A stretch of DNA of 7,039 nt from Micrococcales bacterium. Lineage in GTDB: Bacteria > Actinomycetota > Actinomycetes > Actinomycetales > Dermatophilaceae. Below are positions 4,241-7,039 of the stretch, in pieces. Position 1 is the stretch's first letter. The number at the start of each line of letters is the position of its first letter. The DNA is taken from assembly GCA_003157445.1 (NCBI GenBank), contig PMJN01000344.1:1-7039 (forward strand), in the 5' to 3' direction. A model generated the notes under the pieces. It was not told the origin of the DNA, searched no databases, and worked only from the letters and a program-made list of their open reading frames with translations. Both the position numbers and the translations under genes were made by a program.

Positions 4241-5034
4241 CGACTCACCGAGCGGCGGAACTGCCGGGTCGTCAGCGGGACGAAGATGACCAGGATCGCC
4301 AGTGACCAGATCAGGGTGTACGTCACCGGGTGCTGTAACGCCCAGCCGGGCGCCGGCGTGTGAGGTGGGATGTTGCCGAACAGCTCACGGGCTGCCTGGG
4401 TCACCGACGAGACCGGGTTCCACTCCGCGAACGTCCTCAGCGGCCCAGGCAGGGTCACGATGGGCACGAAGGTGTTGGCCACGAACGTCAGCGGGAAGAT
4501 GATGATGAAGGCCGCGTTGTTGACGACCTCAGGACTTGGTGCCAGCAGCCCCATCATGGCCATCACCCAGGAGAACGCATAGGCGAAGACCAGCAGGATC
4601 AGGTAACCGCCCAGTGCCTCCAGGAACGAGGTGCGGATCCGCCAGCCGACAGCCAGTCCTGTCAGCGACATCACTATTACGACGATGACGTTGTTGACCA
4701 CGTCCGAGAGCGTGCGTCCGAAGAGCACCGCTGAGGGTGACATCGGCAACGACCTGAAACGGTCGATGATCCCCTTCTGGATGTCGTCAGCCATCCCCGC
4801 CCCGGTGATCACCGAACCGAAGATGACCGTCTGGGCGAAGATACCGGCGATCAGGAACTCGTTGTAGTTACTGCCCTTGACGGCGATCGCACCGCCGAAC
4901 ACGTAAACGAAGAGCAGGACGAACATGATGGGCTGAAGGGTGGTGAACACGAGCAGGTCCGGGACGCGCTTGATCTTGATCAGGTTGCGCTTGGCCACGA
5001 CCAGGCCGTCGCCGACAGCGCTTACGTAGCTCAT
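4237..5034 (-). CDS. ABC-2 type transporter permease (DrrB family)
   Basis: Membrane subunit of a type-2 ABC exporter, 265 aa, with about six helices (near residues 28-52, 60-80, 110-130, 141-165, 172-193 and 238-256). MADDIQKGIIDRFRSLPMSPSAVLFGRTLSD (81-111) is the cytoplasmic coupling region typical of DrrB-like proteins. NNAAFIIIFPLTFVANTFVP (172-191) and FAEWNPVSSVTQAARELFG (202-220) are further family hallmarks. Its ATG overlaps the ATPase stop codon as ATGA, so the two subunits are translationally coupled. One ATPase and one permease suggest a 2+2 complex. Family members export anthracyclines, other hydrophobic drugs or lipids. The sequence does not tell the substrate, and the name of the family should not be read as daunorubicin resistance here. 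Confidence 0.93.
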   Translation of the reverse strand: MSYVSAVGDGLVVAKRNLIKIKRVPDLLVFTTLQPIMFVLLFVYVFGGAIAVKGSNYNEFLIAGIFAQTVIFGSVITGAGMADDIQKGIIDRFRSLPMSPSAVLFGRTLSDVVNNVIVVIVMSLTGLAVGWRIRTSFLEALGGYLILLVFAYAFSWVMAMMGLLAPSPEVVNNAAFIIIFPLTFVANTFVPIVTLPGPLRTFAEWNPVSSVTQAARELFGNIPPHTPAPGWALQHPVTYTLIWSLAILVIFVPLTTRQFRRSVSR

Positions 5035-6020
5035 CTGGGCACGCCCTGAGTTTGAGCGCCCGTGAGCGAGCTGTCCGTATGCTCGACGCCATGGCCGGTC
5101 AGTGCGAGGAAGACATCGTCCAGTGTGGGACGTCTAAGGCCAACGTCATCCAGGACGATGTGGGCGGCATCCAGCCTGCGCAAGGCATCGGTCAGCACCA
5201 TCGCGCCTCCGCTGACCGGCATGCTCAGGCAGTGTCGATGTTCATCCAGTACGGCCTTGCCCACACCCAGCGGCTCGAGTAACGCGCCGGCAGCCATCAG
5301 CTCAGACGCGTCGGCCACCGTGATCTCGAGGCGCTCTCCTCCGACCTGCGCCTTGAGCTGGTCGGCGGTGCCTTCGGCGATGACCTTGCCATGGTCGATC
5401 ACCACGATGTTGTCTGCAAGCACATCGGCCTCCTCGAGGTACTGGGTGGTCAGCAACAAAGAGGTACCCCCGGCCACTAGCGCCTGGATGACCTCCCACA
5501 TGTCGGTGCGGCCCCGGGGATCGAGCCCGGTCGTCGGCTCGTCCAGGAAGAGGACCGGAGGGTTGGCAACCAGAGCACCCGCCAGGTCCAGACGCCGTCG
5601 CATACCGCCGGAGTAGGTCTTGGCCATCCGGTCGCCCGCTTCCTCCAGGCGGAACTGGGCCAGCAGTTCGCGCGCCCGCTGACGGCTCGTCTTGCGGCCC
5701 AGGTGATAGAGCCGCCCGATCATGTCGAGGTTCTCGAAGCCAGTGAGGTACTCATCAACTGCCGCATACTGCCCGGACAGGCCGATGCGTCGTCGAACCT
5801 CCCGAGGGTCTTTGAGCACGTCGATCCCGGCCACCTCGGCACTCCCGTGGTCCGGGGTCAGCAGGGTCGCCAGAATGCGCACGACCGTGGTCTTGCCCGC
5901 GCCGTTGGGACCCAGCAGACCGAGAACCGAACCTCTCGGCACACTCACATCTACTCCATCCAGGGCCTTGACCTCGCCGTAGTGCTTGACCAGTCCCCGG
6001 GCAATAACTGCGTCAGTCAC
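5031..6020 (-). CDS. ABC transporter ATP-binding protein (DrrA family)
   Basis: ATPase partner of the downstream permease, 329 aa. In order: A-loop Tyr14; Walker A GPNGAGKTT (37-45); Q-loop Gln84 in LSGQYAAVDEYLTG; signature YSGGMRRRLDLAG (136-148); Walker B VLFLDEPTTGLDP (156-168) with catalytic Glu161. The switch position, normally His, is Gln193 (LLLTTQYLEEAD), as usual for DrrA-type ATPases. A C-terminal extension (about 230-310) ends with RRPTLDDVFLALTGH, the motif that marks the DrrA family and is needed for pairing with the permease in the studied member. The start is GTG 6020, with AAAGAG 7 nt upstream; the overlapping ATG at 6020-6022 is out of frame. It is the first gene of a two-gene operon. 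No regulator or biosynthetic gene lies beside it. Confidence 0.95.
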   Translation of the reverse strand: MTDAVIARGLVKHYGEVKALDGVDVSVPRGSVLGLLGPNGAGKTTVVRILATLLTPDHGSAEVAGIDVLKDPREVRRRIGLSGQYAAVDEYLTGFENLDMIGRLYHLGRKTSRQRARELLAQFRLEEAGDRMAKTYSGGMRRRLDLAGALVANPPVLFLDEPTTGLDPRGRTDMWEVIQALVAGGTSLLLTTQYLEEADVLADNIVVIDHGKVIAEGTADQLKAQVGGERLEITVADASELMAAGALLEPLGVGKAVLDEHRHCLSMPVSGGAMVLTDALRRLDAAHIVLDDVGLRRPTLDDVFLALTGHGVEHTDSSLTGAQTQGVPR

Positions 6021-6084
6021 ATGCCGACTCTTTCACAAGGTTCCGACAGCGATCTACTCCAACTCCCGGGCCACAGCCCTAACA

Positions 6085-6104
6085 ATGGCCTGCCTATCGG
6101 CCAT
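6085..6104 (-). terminator. Hairpin downstream of ilvA
   Basis: ATGGCC and GGCCAT, perfect 6-bp arms with an 8-nt loop, 17 nt past the ilvA stop. On the minus strand it is followed by TGTTAG and then a small GGGC-TGTG-GCCC hairpin (6068-6079). It is plausible as the ilvA terminator, isolating it from the ABC operon 101 nt downstream; the T content is modest. Confidence 0.45.
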
Positions 6105-6121
6105 CACCTGCGCGGCTGGAC

Positions 6122-7039
6122 TCAGCCAAATGTCGGCGCGTACCCCTTGGTGCGCAACGCGCTTAGCAGCTCCTGGCAGTGTGCCTTGCCCTTGGCCTCG
6201 AGCTGCACTGCGATCTCGACCTCGTTAACCCGCAACGTGGCGCCGGTGCGGACGTGCTCGATGTCCACGACGTTCGCGTCGGCGCTGGCAAGGTCGGCCA
6301 GAAGAGCCGCCAGCGAGCCTGGGCGATCAGGAACCCGCACCCGGAACTGCAGGTAACGCCCGGCAATGACCAGACCGTGGCGGATGATCCGCAAGAGCAG
6401 CAGCGGGTCGATGTTCCCCCCGGACAGGACCGCGACCACCGGCCCGTCATGAACGCCTTTGCCGGCATCGAGCAGTCGCGCCACGGCGGCGGCGCCCGCC
6501 GGTTCGACGAGCTGTTTGGCCCGCTCGAGCAGGAACAGCACCGCCCGCGAAAGGGTGTCCTCGCTAACCGTCTCGATCGAGTCGACCAGGCGAGCCACGA
6601 TCGCATAGGGCACCTCACCCGGGCAGCCCACCGCGATGCCGTCGGCCATCGTGGCCATCGTGGCAAGCGGGACCGGATGGCCGGCGGCCAAGGAGGGTGG
6701 ATATGCGGCTGCCTGTTCTGCCTGCACACCGATAACGCGCACCCCGGGCCGCTTGGCCTTGACGGCAGTGGCAATACCGGCCAGCAGCCCGCCACCGCCT
6801 GTGGCCACGATGATGGTCGCGACGTCGGGGCACTGCGCGAGGATCTCCAGGCCGCAGGTTCCCTGACCCGCCACGATGTCGGGGTGGTCGAAAGGATGGA
6901 TCAGGACCGCACCCGTCTCAGCCTCGAACCTTTTGGCCCTGACCAAGCATTCGTCAACGCTGTTGCCGAGCTGTTCGACGTGGGCACCGTACCCCCGGGT
7001 CGCCATCAGCTTGGGGATCGGCGCACCCAGTGGCATGAA
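6122..7039 (-). CDS. ilvA: Threonine ammonia-lyase with C-terminal ACT domain, N-terminus missing
   Basis: PLP enzyme that deaminates L-threonine to 2-oxobutanoate, the first step toward isoleucine. The window holds the last 305 residues. The frame is open to the right edge (the codon before the first Met is Phe, giving the family's FMPLGAPIPK), so roughly 100 N-terminal residues including the PLP lysine lie outside. Visible (numbered in the fragment): the phosphate-binding loop ATGGGGLLAG (79-88), MADGIAVGCPGEVPY (131-145), VEPAGAAAVARLL (178-190) and SGGNIDPLLLLRIIRHGL (206-223). A single ACT domain follows from about 228 to the end (RVRVPDRPGSLAALLADLA, then NVVDIEHVR). One short ACT domain is the roughly 400-aa type common in actinobacteria, unlike E. 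coli biosynthetic IlvA, which has a longer regulatory domain of two ACT-like repeats. Whether isoleucine inhibits this form cannot be told from the sequence. Confidence 0.93.
   Translation of the reverse strand, partial: FMPLGAPIPKLMATRGYGAHVEQLGNSVDECLVRAKRFEAETGAVLIHPFDHPDIVAGQGTCGLEILAQCPDVATIIVATGGGGLLAGIATAVKAKRPGVRVIGVQAEQAAAYPPSLAAGHPVPLATMATMADGIAVGCPGEVPYAIVARLVDSIETVSEDTLSRAVLFLLERAKQLVEPAGAAAVARLLDAGKGVHDGPVVAVLSGGNIDPLLLLRIIRHGLVIAGRYLQFRVRVPDRPGSLAALLADLASADANVVDIEHVRTGATLRVNEVEIAVQLEAKGKAHCQELLSALRTKGYAPTFG

Noticed and set aside
5031..6020. Loss of the switch histidine in the ABC ATPase (Gln193) as a sign of inactivity
   Set aside because: Gln in TTQYLEEAD is normal for the DrrA family, and all other ATPase motifs are intact.
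5703..6356. Plus-strand frame of 217 codons spanning the ABC/ilvA spacer
   Set aside because: Antisense to the ATPase N-terminus and the ilvA ACT domain, with no start signal. The open frame reflects codon bias.
1..7039. Search for CRISPR arrays, tRNA or rRNA genes, insertion sequences, integrase sites and toxin-antitoxin pairs
   Set aside because: No regularly spaced long repeats, cloverleaf-like sequence, transposase motifs or target-site duplications were seen by eye.

Overview
The window is high-GC DNA from a mycothiol-producing actinobacterium. Genes are densely packed, three start codons are GTG and one is probably TTG, and the block contains a mycothiol S-conjugate amidase (Mca). Its order and relative orientations match, from memory, the Mycobacterium tuberculosis segment greA (Rv1080c), DUF4307 protein (Rv1081c), mca (Rv1082), small membrane protein (Rv1083), hemolysin III/TrhA (Rv1085c) and short-chain Z-prenyl synthase (Rv1086). 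The genus cannot be fixed from the sequence.

Layout, left to right. The 5' part of a cis-prenyltransferase gene (uppS family, minus strand) runs off the left edge. It is divergent from trhA (plus strand, PAQR/hemolysin III membrane protein). The spacer between them holds a striking palindrome inside a 15-bp-period TTACG array. About 290 bases with no convincing gene follow. Next is a minus-strand cluster, read right to left: mca, a one-pass membrane protein whose start overlaps the mca stop (ATGA), then a VOC/glyoxalase-fold protein. Divergent from mca across a repeat-rich spacer are a DUF4307 membrane protein and greA (both plus). greA has its own likely extended -10 promoter and a leader with a long, nearly perfect stem-loop. 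greA converges on a two-gene DrrAB-type ABC exporter (ATPase then permease, minus, also ATGA-coupled). Upstream of that, on the same strand, is the 3' three quarters of a threonine ammonia-lyase gene with a C-terminal ACT domain, cut by the right edge.

Functionally the segment is mostly housekeeping: polyprenyl lipid synthesis, membrane homeostasis, mycothiol-dependent detoxification, transcript-cleavage factor GreA and isoleucine biosynthesis. Two cassettes look like lineage-specific additions to the conserved block. The VOC gene stands where mycobacteria have a DUF255/thioredoxin-domain gene, and the exporter pair sits between greA and ilvA. I see no mobile element, CRISPR, tRNA, rRNA or integration signature. 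The most interesting material is regulatory: the trhA operator array, the greA leader hairpin, the phased repeats between mca and the DUF4307 gene, and a partial iron-box-like palindrome upstream of the VOC gene.
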